A stretch of DNA of 64,000 nucleotides from assembly GCA_004335835.1 (NCBI GenBank), contig RWJK01001951.1:75859-139858 (forward strand). The letters run 5' to 3'. This document shows, one piece after another, positions 11,195 through 21,100 of this stretch. The DNA comes from Scenedesmus sp. ARA3 (Eukaryota > Chlorophyta > Chlorophyceae > Sphaeropleales > Scenedesmaceae). A model generated the notes under the pieces. It did not search any database. It was not told where the DNA came from and worked only from the letters and a program-made list of their open reading frames with translations. The number at the start of each line of letters is the position of its first letter. Position 1 is the first letter of the stretch. The translations under genes and the position numbers were made by a program.

Positions 11195-13002
11195 GTGCCC
11201 TGTGGCGCTGCTGCTGCTGGTTGCACCTGCAGTGGTGCTGCTGCGCCTTGCCCCTCCAGCCAGGTGGGGTGCAGCCAGCTACAAACGCAGCAATGCGTTG
11301 GTGATGATGTAGAGATGGCTGAAGCCGAGGAGCAGCAGACAGCCGAAGCTGCAGCTGCAGCCGCGCCTGCCTGGGCCGACCTGCCTGAAGGCGTGCTGGG
11401 GCGTGTTGCTGGCTGCCTGGGGGCGGCTGTGGCAGCAGTGCTGCCCATGTACACTACATGCAGGTGGGCTTGGCTGCGAACAGCAGGTCTAGATGCACTA
11501 TAGAAGCACACAAGGGGTTGGGAGAGGGGAGGAGGACGTAGTTGCACAGACAGTGCAGGCTGCTGCGTGAACCTCGTTGGTGTTTAGTTGTGGCAATGAT
11601 GTTGGGCAATGCTGCGACACCTGTCTGTGACAGCCAGACTTGCAGGCGGCGCTGCCCAGCCAGGCGGCCACCACAGCATCACTTTTGGAACGTTTGGTAG
11701 ACATGCGACGCTTTTAGCAGCCCTGTTCTGCCCCTAAAGCTGGTGTGTCCTTCTGTTGTGGCTCCTGTGTTGTGCTGCTGCAGAGCATGGCGGCGTGCAG
11801 TGCTGGATGACGACCAGCTGCTGCTGTCCCTGCGCTTCAGCCTGAACCCAGTGCGGCCCCTCAAGCCAGCGCCAGCGCAGCACTACGCCTGGCATGCAGC
11901 TGCACGCCAGCAGCACCCTGCGCTGCTGCTCAGGGTGAGACAGGCGCCTGGTGGGGCACAGCAACATTGGCAGCAGCAGCCCTGCATCCGTGGCTGCTTG
12001 GCCCTGCTGTCCGGTTGTGCGTGCTGCATGCCTCCTTGATGGGCTGCAGCTTCTGGAGCCGTATGGCTTAGTGCGAGTGTTGTGCGCTGCTGGTCAACGC
12101 CTGTTCTGTGGTCGGCTTCGTCTGCTGCACACCCCCTCCCCTTTTCTTGCAGGCCTGCCAGCTGGGCAACGTGTCAGCACTGGTGGCGCGTGCACGGCTG
12201 CTGGACGCCTGCGGCTGTGCGGAGGAGGCGATGCGCTGCTGGAAGCGTGCCGCCAAGGCTGGGCACCTTGAGGGGCAGCTGGTGTATGGGCTGGGCCTGT
12301 ACAGGGGCATCGCGGGGCTGCAGGAGGAGCCACAGGACGCACACATGTGGCTGCTGCGCGCACTGAAGCAGGTGCGGGCAGGCGCAGGCGCTGCTGCAGC
12401 TGGTGATGGGGCGCGGACATGGCTGCAAGCGTGGCCGGCTTTGGACAGCTTGCTTGGTTGGGGTTCGCTGGCTGCTTGCTGCTTGTGGGAGAGCTGGCAA
12501 GCGTAGAGTCAGGCGAGGCTGGACTTGCTGCTAGCGTAAGCACAGCTGTGTCATCGCTGTGCTCATGTTGCTGCCGCATGTCTGCCTGCAGGTGCAGAAG
12601 CCGGAAGCCGCGGCCGCCAGTGCTGCGAGTAGCTCTGCAGCACCCGGCGTGGCAGCGGCAACCTCAGCCACACAGCCAGCTGCATCAGCAGCAGCTGCCG
12701 CACCTGCCACTCTTGGCATGCCTGGTGCAGCTCCAGCAGACGCCAGCGACACCCCAAGCAGCAGCAGCAGCAGCGACGGCAGCAGCGTCACGTCTGCGGT
12801 TGAGCTGTCTGCGCTGAGTCGCCGCGTGCTGGCTCAGGCTGGGCTGGTGCTGGGCTACCTTGCGTTTGATGGCGAGGGCAGCCTCAAGGTGGACAAGGCT
12901 GAGGCCACGCGCTATTTCAGGCTGGCAGCAGGCGCGGGCTGCAGGGAGGCGGAGGAGGTGCTGGGCTGGGTGTACAACACGGGGCAGTACGGCGCGATCT
13001 GA
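10307..13002 (+). CDS. F-box protein with Sel1-like repeats
   Basis: Exons: about 10307-11463, 11784-11934, 12153-12371, 12592-13002 (stop TGA 13000-13002); phases agree. The N-terminal half is low complexity (Ser, Gln and Ala runs). An F-box straddles the first intron: WADLPEGVLGRVAGCL, then after the splice CRAWRRAVLDDDQLL. Sel1/TPR-like repeats follow: LGNVSALVARARLLDACGCA, EEAMRCWKRAAKAGHLEGQL, then after an Ala/Ser linker VDKAEATRYFRLAAGAGCRE. The order matches the plant F-box/SEL1 family typified by Arabidopsis At1g70590. The expected role is a substrate adaptor in SCF ubiquitin ligases; the substrate is unknown. The 5' end is unresolved: the frame is open from 10307 but the first in-frame ATG is 10691, and protein-like sequence (NLAKQIIKGDACLVHPNCEQ) lies before it, so at least one upstream exon is likely. 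Confidence 0.75.
11156..11194 (+). repeat. CAG/AGC run coding a Ser tract
   Basis: A pure AGC repeat within the first visible exon of the F-box gene. It is read as about a dozen serines. Confidence 0.9.
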
Positions 13003-13737
13003 TGCGGCAACCGTTGCAGTGACTGCATATGTCAGCATGGGGGAGCTAGCTGGTGGCGCAGCAGTGAGGGGAGCACACATGCTGTGGTATGTTGTGGGCG
13101 CATGTGACGTGTCATGCCATGCATGAGAGTGTAGGCGTAGGCAGGCGTGATCTGGGCGTGTTGCATCCATCAATGAAAGGTAGTGTGTTGCTGCTGCAGC
13201 GCTGGCGGCAAGTGTGTGTGCAGCGTGGGAGGGTTAGGTTAGTGTTACCCACACCGGGGATTGTGTGGTCTGTGGTTTAGCATGAAGTACCTTGAGCATG
13301 GCATGGCGTGGAGCAGCGTGTGCATGTGCTGGGCTGGGCTGGCGGCTGCTGCGGAGCATTACTGTTGTGTCATGACATGACAGATCATGACTGATCAGCC
13401 GGTTGAAGTGCCAGCCCTTTGATACCAGAATTGTGAAATGCAACCCTGTTATGTCCAGTTCAGTGTTGAACTTGGCGGTTGTGGCAACTCAGCGCCACAG
13501 ACGTGATAGCACAGCCAATGAGCGATGGCACACGCCCCTGTTCCGGGGGCTCGTGTCTGCACGGTGCCATCAACACCTCTTGACATGGGGTCGTGTGGCG
13601 TTGGGATGCGACATGTTTTGTGACACGTGTCAGTTCAATACGGCTTGACATGCATGTGAGACGGGCTGCGGCAGCAGCTGCTGGTGTCTGCAGCAGGAGT
13701 GTGGCAGGACGAGTGCGCTGGCTCTCGGCTTACATGT
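13003..13737. other. 3' flank of the F-box gene
   Basis: No gene recognised. It contains GT-rich stretches and many GCATG-type words. The first TGTAA on the plus strand after the stop is inside the LTR element at 13743, so the element may sit in, or terminate, the 3' UTR. Confidence 0.4.
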
Positions 13738-13742
13738 CTGTG

Positions 13743-13810
13743 TGTAACGTGATGGGGTCTATAGGCCGGAATCGAGGCTCACAGGCATCGCCTTTTGGGG
13801 TATCGTTACA
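13743..13810 (+). repeat. 5' LTR of the TRIM-like element
   Basis: 68 bp, identical to 13944-14011 base for base. It contains TGTAA at its first bases, which could serve as a chlorophyte poly(A) signal. Confidence 0.9.
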
Positions 13811-13811
13811 T

Positions 13812-13821
13812 TGGTAGCTGA
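13812..13821 (+). promoter_or_regulatory. Primer-binding site (initiator-Met-like)
   Basis: TGGTAGCTGA lies one base past the 5' LTR. It is complementary to a tRNA 3' end TCAGCTACCA. Eukaryotic initiator tRNAs commonly end in GCTACCA, so initiator Met is the likely primer. Confidence 0.6.
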
Positions 13822-13835
13822 TCGGGTTGGAAAGG

Positions 13836-13912
13836 ATTCCGTAGCCGAGTCGGTAGAGTGCCGGGCTGCGGTGCGTCCTGTGCTCGAACCCCAGTGAGCT
13901 CGGTTCGCGGAT
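13836..13912 (+). other. tRNA-like sequence inside the TRIM-like element
   Basis: TAGCCGAGTCGG at 13842-13853 fits a pol III A box / D-arm, followed by GTAGAGTGCC as in true tRNAs. A weak anticodon-like stem follows (GTGCC with GGTGC). CTCGAAC at 13883-13889 fits a T-loop / B box. The acceptor ends do not pair and the anticodon loop lacks the usual T, so it is tRNA-derived rather than a working tRNA. Confidence 0.5.
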
Positions 13913-13931
13913 GAGGACATCACGCTACCTC

Positions 13932-13941
13932 GAGGGGGAGG
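13932..13941 (+). promoter_or_regulatory. Polypurine tract
   Basis: GAGGGGGAGG sits just upstream of the 3' LTR, in the position expected for plus-strand DNA priming in an LTR element. Confidence 0.7.
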
Positions 13942-13943
13942 TA

Positions 13944-14011
13944 TGTAACGTGATGGGGTCTATAGGCCGGAATCGAGGCTCACAGGCATCGCCTTTTGGG
14001 GTATCGTTACA
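13944..14011 (+). repeat. 3' LTR of the TRIM-like element
   Basis: Identical copy of 13743-13810. It is followed directly by the CTGTG target duplication at 14012-14016. Confidence 0.9.
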
Positions 14012-14016
14012 CTGTG

Positions 14017-17000
14017 CCATGTGCGTGGCCAATGTGCCAGCCTAGGGGCGCCAGGTGTCTCGCAGTGGCCGCAGCAGGGACCCCTACCGTGCACTGATCA
14101 GATGCCATGAATGCTTGCGTGGCATGCCACACTGGTCGCCTGCAGCGGGGAGTATAATATGTGACTCACTCGGAGTATGCTACTACTGTTTCATGTGTCT
14201 TTCAAAGCAGATTTGCGTCAAAGTGTACTACAGCACTGCGTGCAGAGCTACAACGTTGTAGCAAGTTAACTTGCCAAGCAAGCCTGCGCTCTGGTGACTT
14301 TCATGATATAATTCCATCCTTGTAACACAGCTACTGCACTCGTGCGCGTGGATTATTGGATCTGCCATCCAAGCCTAGTCCTCTGATGGTCAGGATTGGG
14401 TTACAGACAAAGATTCCGTGGAAACAGGCACATGAAAACAGGTACCATTCTGCCTGATGCAGACGCCCTGCAGACAGGGCAACCCACACAGCACCAACAT
14501 CTATCCTGCAACACACATCAAGCATGCACGCAGCCTCCAACCATCATAGCATGCCATGAGGTCTTGGTCTGGGTGGTCTACCCCTCACCAATAGAGAGGC
14601 AATAATAGTCGTAGTTTCCGCTCCGTACGGGGCGCGGTTGCCGATGCCGATGACAAGGTATGGCTTACAAGAAGACTATTATTGTTATAGCATGCCATGA
14701 GCGTCCAGCAGCCCAACAAGCAGCGCGCCACAAGCGAATCATGTGTCGTCCTGCAGCCTTGAACCAGTACACGATGATAAAGATGAACATCATGCAGCCT
14801 GCGGCACTTGGCACCAGCAGCATGTCATCATCTGCAGACATGCCCAAGCGTGCGCTCATGATTGCACGCGTGACAGCAATCTCGGATGCTGTGTATGCTT
14901 CGCCTGCATCATTGCCGCCTCAAACCTTGCCGGCAATTGAGCTGCAGCAAAGGTGTCCAGCTCTTTCTGTGGGCACCACTTCTTTCCTGTGGGCGCCACC
15001 TGTGCAAAAACAATGTCATGCAGCTGGCAATCCTGTACTGCATTCAGCGTCCATGCACGCGAGTATGGACGTCATTGGCGCATTCACTAACAAATCCTGC
15101 AACAAAGATGTGCATCAAAGCACCTAAGATAAGTGCGTGCAGGCAGTTGCAGATCTGCCACCCCCCTTCAAAAACCTGGCCATCAAGGTCTGCCAGCATG
15201 CAGCCACCCTCACCCAAGCAACCCCACGGCCGTTGTAGGCACGCAAAAACCAACCACAGTGCGATTGTGAAACACCGTCGGAATCACTATTGATAGACAC
15301 AGCAGGTGTATTGTACACCCATCACCTCATCCTTAACATCAATGCAGTATGGGTGTGGTGTGTCAAGGCACTCTGGTAATGCAGTTCTCATCAAACGAGT
15401 GCACTGGTTAAAACATCTGGACTCTTACGCAAATGCAAGGTAGGCTTTTTCGCCGTTCCATCACACCATACACATGTGATGGTGGCCTGAGCAGAGCCTG
15501 ACAATGCAACCTTACAGGCACACGAGAACAGCTTGCCGTGTGACAGCACCAGCCCTGTTGGCCAAGTGGGGCCTTGGCTGAGCCCCATCGCGCAGCCCAA
15601 GCACCCAACATGTTGTGCAGTATGTCAATGGTGGCAATGCTATCAAAAGGTTTGCAGGTTACGGTTCGGTTCTGGTATTTTCTGAGATTCCTGAGGCGCA
15701 TTGTGTGTGAAAAGTGATGAGGGGTCCTGGCGCACACTGTTGCAGGGTGCGCGCAGGCCCGCAGGTGCAGCTGAGGACGCATGCGAGAGCTCCAAGGGTG
15801 CCATGCACACAAACACTGCACACTGAAGGAGCCACAAAACAAACAGGCCAACTGCTAAAAAGCCTCTCTACCTCAACATCACATGGCAAGGACGACAAAA
15901 AGGCTGTGTGTGCCACACTTGACGAAGCGTGATGTGCCCTGCCCATAAAAAAGCAGAATGAACGAGTAGGCTGACGACTGCTGATGTCCTGCCGGAAACT
16001 CCAAGCAACCCTCTGCGCATTCAGGATGCGTGCTGTGGAAGCGGGCTGTGCAGGCGCTACAGCCACATGCGTACCAGCCAGGCTGGCTGGCACAAGGATG
16101 GGGGATGGCAAATGCTGCTGCTGTTTGTCGAAAGCAATCTGCACGCGCTGAGCTCCCCTGCCCCTGCTGTCACCTTGCATGCCACCCATAACCTGCCCCA
16201 TGCAAACGCCCAAGGTCGTAAGGCATCCCATACGCTGCCTGCTCAAAAGGAGAGACCAAAAAGCTGGCAACGCCGGACGCCCTCCCCCTCCCACACAAAC
16301 TGGAAGGCGGGATCTTTGCACATCGCCCCGCTGGCAGGACGACCAGCAGTGTTGTGGCGGAGCCGACCTGGCACACCACCGCACTGCATTGCCCCCAGAG
16401 CGCCAAGCAAGACTGCTGCAAGAGCACCACAGCCGATTCATTGACCCGGCTGCAACCACCACCCATCAGCTGGCACCAGCTAGCAGCTGAGTGTGCCAGC
16501 CTGCTGCCTGGCGTGCACATGTCTGTGCGTTCTGATGCGTCTGGCGTTCAATCCACGTTTGTCTCTAGCATAAGCTCGCTGCTGACAGCACGTAGCAGTG
16601 GGAGGGATGCAACAGCCGCGCTGACAGGTGTGTCTGCTGCCACTGCACATCCGCCAGGGACACAGCCGAGTTGCCCCCAAGAAACCCACTGCTACACTGC
16701 CAGCCACGCGTAACAGTGATACACTGATACATTAACGCACCAACAAACGACAACCACTGCGTGTGTGCATTCACCGGCGCCTTTCACGCCCCACAGGCTT
16801 GCTGGGGAGACTTTGTAGTTTGCGCTCTACACACATGAGCTTTACACACATGAAATGCACGCAGGCGCAGGCGTTTGTGCCCAGACCAGGGTTCGCATCC
16901 CAACATCGCCTGCAACAGTGTATGCAACGACAGCACCCCACCAACACAGCTTTTGTGGGGCGCTTACACGCGCAAGCCCCTTTCTGTGGCCGTTGGAGGT

Positions 17001-18197
17001 GGCACAGCATCATGCCGGAACAAGCAAGCGTGCTGCCGCCACAAGGCTGAACACGCAAGCTGTGCATGCACTGACGCATGATGAGCCACGCCCACATGAT
17101 CATTCTGCAACGTTCAGCTACGAAAGCACACAACGCAGCAGTAGCAGTATGTTGGGGTAACAGCCAAAAAAGGATTGACATAGACTGTTGTGACCGTGTG
17201 CAGCACTCGCCGAACCAAAAGTGCAGTAGACAGCAAACACTTTCACAACACACAAGACCTGTAACCTAATGCAGACAAAGGTATGCCTTGCAACTGGTGG
17301 CAACCTGAAACATGTTGAGCAGGAGCATGCACCTTTGCTTTGCTGCAGTGGCTACCAGCAGCAACTTGATACAGGTGCATGCTCCCGGTCAAATGCAAAC
17401 GCAGAATGTGTTAAATTTGGCTCGCAGCATATTACTGCTTCCTATGGTGCAGCGTGGAGCTCGCCGTTGCAACCACCTGCAAAATCATAATGCACAAGCA
17501 ACCAAAGCCGCCATGACCGCCATGACCTGCCCTGACTGCACCACCCTCACCACTTGTCAACAATCAGCATGCGTTGCGCACCCAAGCATACGACACACGC
17601 GCAGTTGACCAGCACAGAGTTGCACCCGCTGCATTGCAACACGCCAAGTTGGGCAAACACTGTTCATGTTTCAGGACAGCCACGAACGCTTCAAACAAGG
17701 GCACAAGATACCGCAGGCAGCTGTTCCTTCAGTGTAGTTGTAATCATGCACACACAAGAGGTGATTGGTGTGAGGGTGATGTTGTGGTTGCTGCGCAACC
17801 CCTCTCTCCGAAAAACACCCCGAGCCTGTCCTCCCCGCCCTCGCTTGCCGCTGATGCAGTGCGTGCACAGCAGTGAGCGATGCCGCTTCAGCCGGTTTTA
17901 TGCTGTCCCAACTTTCGTGCGCAGCAAGAGCATGTTTCCTGGTTGCTGCATGTCATTGCAGCCAACCGCCCAGCAACACCTAGCCTGTAACACTGACGCA
18001 GCCCCAGCGCTGCTCAGCGCATGCACTGCAGCCTTCCATCAAACAACACCAAACCCACCAACCAAGAGCACTGCACACAGCGCTGGGCTGCGCTGCAAAG
18101 CTAATCAGACAACGGCCCCAGACCCCAGACCACCAAACACCTCCATGGAGCCAAACAGCAGCTCACAAGCATGAGCTACTGCACCTGCACAACCAGC
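14017..18197. other. 4.2-kb stretch without a convincing gene
   Basis: Several open frames exceed 100 codons, the longest on the minus strand at 16462-15659. None shows a recognisable domain, and none continues across plausible splice sites. The stretch next to 18198 should be the 3' UTR of the PPR-cyclin gene. The base composition is less rich in CAG/CTG than the genes. Confidence 0.45.
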
Positions 18198-21100
18198 TCA
18201 CAGCTCCAGCAGCAGCTGCATTGCAGCCTTCAGGTATGGCTGCAGCACATCGCTGTTCTCATCATACCCAGTCAACGCAGCAAGCGCGGACGGCCACGCA
18301 GGCAGCAGTCCGGCCGCCACACGGCACGCACACAGCACGGCGACAGCAACCACGCTGGGCGGGCACCCCACAAACGCAGCACTCTGAGCAGCAGCGCCAG
18401 CCAGCAGCAGGGCCTGGCCGCACACGTAGCGTGTGGCACTGAGCTCGTCAGACTCCACGCCCAGCCTCTCCAGCAGCAGCCGCAGCACACGCATGGCGCT
18501 GATAGCCACGCAGCCGCCGCCCAGCACCTGGCGCACTTGCGCCACCGCGATCAGCAGCTGCTGGGGGCTGCCTGCCTGGAACAGCGCAGCCAGCATCGGC
18601 GCGGAGCTCGCGTCATGGTGTGCCGTAATGTGCAGGCAAGCGGCAGCCAGCAGGCGCCCGCTCACGTTGCCAGCCAGGGGCGAGGTCAGTGCGCCGTCCA
18701 GCAGCTGCACAGCGTCGTGCGCAACCTCAGCAGCCAGGCCGATGCAGGGCGCGCTGCGCAGCAGCGCCTGCACCAGCTCAGCACGCTGCAGCAGTGCTGC
18801 CTGAGGGATGGCCTGCAGGTTGCAGCGGGGGCAGCAGCACGGCAACAGGCAGCAGGCAAGAGGTGGGTTACGCACTTCGTGTGCTGAGATACGCGATGCA
18901 GGGTGGTCAGCCCCACAAAGGTGGCAGGTGCTGCTTGGCTGCTTTGTAAGGCGGACTCAACTTGCGCGTGGCTGAAGACACCGTCAACATAACGTATCAA
19001 TGGCAGCCACCAAAAACAGCTCTGCGCACGCTTGCGGCAGCCAAAGCCTACGCACCTGCGCATTGATGCCGCACGTCCTCTCGAAGGCTTGCACAGACAT
19101 CATCGCCTGGCGGCACTTCAGCTCCCGCTGCGCATCCTCCTGTGCAGCCATCATGCCGTCAACGCCGCGGCTGCCCATCATGCCGCCAGCCATGCCAGGC
19201 ATGATGCCCGGCCCGCTCTGGGACAGCACGCCCAGCGCCACAGCCACAGCCGAGCCGTGCAGCCACTCCGCGACAGCCAGCGAGTCTGCTGCAAACTGCA
19301 GCTCCTCCACTTGAGCAGGCATGCCGGGCTGATTGCACAAGGCTGGGGCGGGAAGGGCCACGAAGGGCGAGGCCAGCGTGCAGAGTTGGCTGGTGACGAC
19401 GTGGCTGAGTGCCTTGGCATCCTGGCCCTGAGCAGGTGGGGGAGGCAGCGGAGGTGCAAGCAGCAGTAAGGCAAGCATCCCCATCAGTCCATCAAACGCG
19501 GGTTATGGGCAGCACAGCCCGGCACACCATTAGGCTACAGCGCACATGCACTGCAGAAGTTGCAGGAACCCTGTCCATGGTATCAATGCATATACTGGCA
19601 GGCAGCACCGCTGGTTTGCAGCGCAGGCCGCCCCCTGCCCTCACCTGCAGTCCCAGCCGCAGCAGCACCTTGCCCACGCAGGGCGCACCGCCCATGGCCG
19701 CAAAGTGGTAGCGCAGCTCGTGCAGCATGTGCAGCAGGCTGATGAGCACCACGTGCGGCGAGCCGCCAGGCAGCTGGATGTTCAGCAGGGAGCCCTCAGC
19801 GCAGGCCTGCAGCGGGTTGAGACAAGCAGCAGATGGTGAGTTGCTGTCGGAGCGGTGAGCATTGATGCGTAGCGATGACCACGCAGTGGGAGCATCAAAC
19901 ACGGCACAGCAGTGTGCCTCAAGTGTGCCACACAGCCATGCCATCAAGACTGTGGCTGCCACTCAGTGCTAGCCCAGCAAGCACCTCTCAAGCCCACACA
20001 AGCAGCTGCAGCGCACCTGCTCGCTGACGAGGCCCTGGAACAGCCCCTGCTGGTGCGCGCGGCCATACAGCTGCAGCGCGTACTTCTGCAGCGGCACCAC
20101 GCCCGTGGCCCAGCAGGCATCGATGGCGGCGTCATACGTGGTCAGGTCCACGTGCTGGCCGCCGCGCAGCATCACCTCCAGCATGTTCACCGCCTGCTGG
20201 TGCTTGCCCAGGCGGCAGTACACGCACACCAGGCAGTTGACCGTGCTGGCGTCGGGCTTGCACACGGTGTACATGCGCTCAAACAGCTGCTCGGCGCGCG
20301 CCGGCTGGCCGCCATGCAGGCAGGCAGAGATGGCTGAGGTGAGGCAGGCGGTGCTGGGGCGCAGCCCCTCGGACTGCATCCGCTGCAGCAGCTCCAGGGC
20401 AAGGTCCCACCTGGGCGCAGCAGAGGGCAGCAGCAAGCAGAGGCAGCCACGTCAGGATGCATGCTACACGAGGCAGCACACAAAGCAGCTGCCAAAACAG
20501 CTGCTCCAAGAAGAAACATCAACCACCACACCATTTGCATAGTTGCTGTGCACCGCCGAGGAAAGACCCCCAGCTCAGTCAGGCTGCTGCCATGCCCGTA
20601 CCGTAGCTGCTGCACTCTTTGCTCTGCAAATTTCACTCAGAAGCCTTGCCCCTGCTGTACTCGCGCCCTGCTACCTCACCTGCCAGGCAGGTCGCATGCT
20701 GCCAGTACTGCCGCGTAGGTGTTGGCGCCGCGCTCGTAGCCGCGCGCTGCCATGGCATGGAACAGGCCCAGCGCCGCATCCAGCTGGCCGCTGCGGGCGT
20801 AGCTGGTGAGTGCTGCGTTGAAGGTGGCGCCGTTGGGCTCCACGCCAGCTGCACACATCACCTTGTGCACGCGCACCGCCTCTGCATAGCGGCCTGCTGC
20901 GTTGCAGGTGGAGATGATAGCGTTGTAGGTGCGAGCCTCAGGCTTGATGTTCTGCAGGGTGTGTGCAAAGCAGGCGGAGTGGCGCAGGAGGGCAGCATGC
21001 AGATGGGGTGGGTGCAAGCGCACAGGTGGCTTTGCCTGAACATATTGATTATGACACAGCTGCGGTATGGGTGCTGCGTGATCTGGCCGCACTGCCCACT

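Larger units (their letters stand above)
13743..14011 (+). mobile_element. Complete 269-bp TRIM-like LTR retroelement
   Basis: Two identical 68-bp direct repeats (13743-13810 and 13944-14011) begin TGTAACG and end CGTTACA, so they have the TG...CA ends of LTRs inside a 7-bp inverted pair. The whole unit is flanked by CTGTG at 13738-13742 and CTGTG at 14012-14016, a 5-bp target duplication. The internal part is only 133 bp. It opens with a primer-binding-site-like TGGTAGCTGA one base after the 5' LTR. It ends with a polypurine tract GAGGGGGAGG two bases before the 3' LTR. It has no coding capacity, so it must be mobilised in trans by an autonomous LTR retrotransposon. Identical LTRs suggest a recent insertion. 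The internal sequence resembles a tRNA. Confidence 0.85.

Noticed and set aside
13231..13245. GGGTTAGGTTAG
   Set aside because: Too short and irregular to be a telomeric repeat.
13836..13912. A functional tRNA gene
   Set aside because: D-arm and T-loop look right, but acceptor strands do not pair and the anticodon loop lacks the normal T; treated as tRNA-derived.
15659..16462. 267-codon open frame on the minus strand
   Set aside because: Cys/Trp/Ser-heavy with no domain, no splice-consistent neighbours and no protein-like codon pattern; a frame of this length can occur by chance at this GC content.
17554..18174. 206-codon plus-strand frame before the PPR-cyclin stop
   Set aside because: Composition rich in His/Thr/Cys with no recognisable motif; likely the antisense of the PPR-cyclin 3' UTR.
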